64,000 bases of DNA from Lichenicola sp964236105 (lineage in GTDB: Bacteria; Pseudomonadota; Alphaproteobacteria; Acetobacterales; Acetobacteraceae): assembly GCA_964236105.1 (NCBI GenBank), contig CAXSBC010000005.1, forward strand, positions 62,001 through 126,000, given 5' to 3'. The position numbers were made by a program, and so were the translations under genes. Positions 63,547 to 64,000 of this stretch are shown one piece after another (position 1 is the first letter of the stretch; each line of letters begins with the position of its first letter). Below the pieces are notes generated by a model. That model saw only the letters and a program-made list of their open reading frames with translations, had not been told where the DNA came from and made no database searches.

Positions 63547-64000
63547 TCAGAGCAGCCGCCAGGTCACCACCACGCGGCGATTCGCTGCCGACGAGGGATC
63601 CGACGCGTCCGCCGGGTTCGATGTTCCGAACGCCCGCAGCAGCAGACGATCCGCCGGGATGCCGCGCGCCACCAGCGCCTTCTTCACCGCCTGGGCCCGG
63701 CGTGCCGACAGCAGCAGGTTTGCGTACTCGTCGCCTGAGATGTCGGAATAGCCGCTGGTGAACATCAGCACCGGGTTGGCATCGCGAAACAGGCGTGCCG
63801 CCACATCCAGCTGCTTGGCCGCCTCGGGCGTCAGCCGGGCACCGCCATCGGGAAAGGTGATCTCGATCCGGTCGTTGACTGCCGCCTTCGCTTCCTGACC
63901 GGTGGTCGGCTTCGTCGCGAGCGGAACCGTCGGCGGCGCCTGCACCGCGGAGGCCGCCTGGTTGTCGCCCGGCGTCGGATGCGCACAGGCGGACAGGGCC
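63547..64000 (-). CDS. OmpA family lipoprotein, 5' end beyond the window
   Basis: The visible 150 codons run off the right edge. The C-terminal OmpA domain binds peptidoglycan: RIEITFPDGGARLTPEA, MFTSGYSDISGDEYANLLLSARRAQAVKKAL and RLLLRAFGTSNPADASD. Reading the frame upstream of the GTG at 63945 gives ALSAC-AHPTPGDNQ, a lipoprotein cleavage site, so that GTG is not the real start. The true start lies past base 64000. Confidence 0.88.
   Translation of the reverse strand, partial: ALSACAHPTPGDNQAASAVQAPPTVPLATKPTTGQEAKAAVNDRIEITFPDGGARLTPEAAKQLDVAARLFRDANPVLMFTSGYSDISGDEYANLLLSARRAQAVKKALVARGIPADRLLLRAFGTSNPADASDPSSAANRRVVVTWRLL

Overview
The window is very GC-rich chromosomal DNA from a proteobacterium. 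It opens in the last codons of gyrB and ends with the housekeeping block dapF-mtaB-ftsY. Gene content (quinone-dependent D-lactate dehydrogenase, L-idonate/5-ketogluconate/ketogluconate enzymes, ribose-type sugar transporters, ergothioneine genes, DUF3309 and DUF2945 small proteins) fits an alphaproteobacterium, most likely an acetic-acid-bacterium relative (Acetobacteraceae, Rhodospirillales). That placement is inference from gene content; no rRNA is present. I found no tRNA, rRNA, CRISPR array, insertion sequence or prophage.

Layout. 1-4.1 kb: gyrB 3' end, dld, a small acidic protein, an SDR and a small membrane protein. 4.4-10.9 kb: a plus-strand sugar operon with a CUT2 ABC transporter (ATPase, permease, binding protein), a ribokinase-family kinase, a SorC-type regulator and an SDR. 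11.0-16.4 kb: a minus-strand AT-hook protein and a second CUT2 transporter (binding protein, ATPase, two permeases) with translationally coupled stops and starts. 16.6-18.5 kb: unrecognised small genes, including a membrane-anchored protein. 18.5-27.1 kb: an L-idonate/gluconate/ketogluconate cluster (SDR, SMP-30 lactonase, third CUT2 transporter, IdnD-like, IdnO-like, GhrB-like). 27.1-31.9 kb: sulfotransferase, two tiny envelope proteins, YceI, WrbA, pirin and a divergent LysR. 31.9-40.7 kb: a CocE/NonD hydrolase broken by an in-frame amber codon, ABM monooxygenase, S10 peptidase, zinc ADH, aldo/keto reductase, MDR oxidoreductase and an acyltransferase. 40.9-45.8 kb: a fourth CUT2 transporter, a lipoprotein and a P-loop kinase. 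45.9-64 kb: an MFS-PlsC-AMP-ligase fusion, egtB-egtD, aldose epimerase family protein, asparaginase, formate/nitrite transporter, ArfB, DEAD-box helicase, amidase, DUF305, DUF2945, dapF, mtaB, ftsY and an OmpA-type lipoprotein cut by the window end.

How the genes work together. About half of the window is carbohydrate capture and oxidation: four complete ribose-type ABC importers in about 40 kb, each next to different catabolic or regulatory genes. The 18.5-27.1 kb cluster gives a readable route: lactone opened by the SMP-30 protein, L-idonate to 5-keto-D-gluconate to D-gluconate by IdnD and IdnO, and 2-ketogluconate reduction by the GhrB-like enzyme. The 4.4-10.9 kb operon suggests polyol or pentose uptake, oxidation by the SDR and phosphorylation by the kinase under SorC control. 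Long GC-rich perfect hairpins without T-tracts sit between several convergent genes and between a binding-protein gene and its downstream kinase. The most notable oddities are the amber stop in the CocE/NonD hydrolase, the degenerate ATPase motifs in two transporters, and the pairing of the idonate enzymes with an ABC importer.
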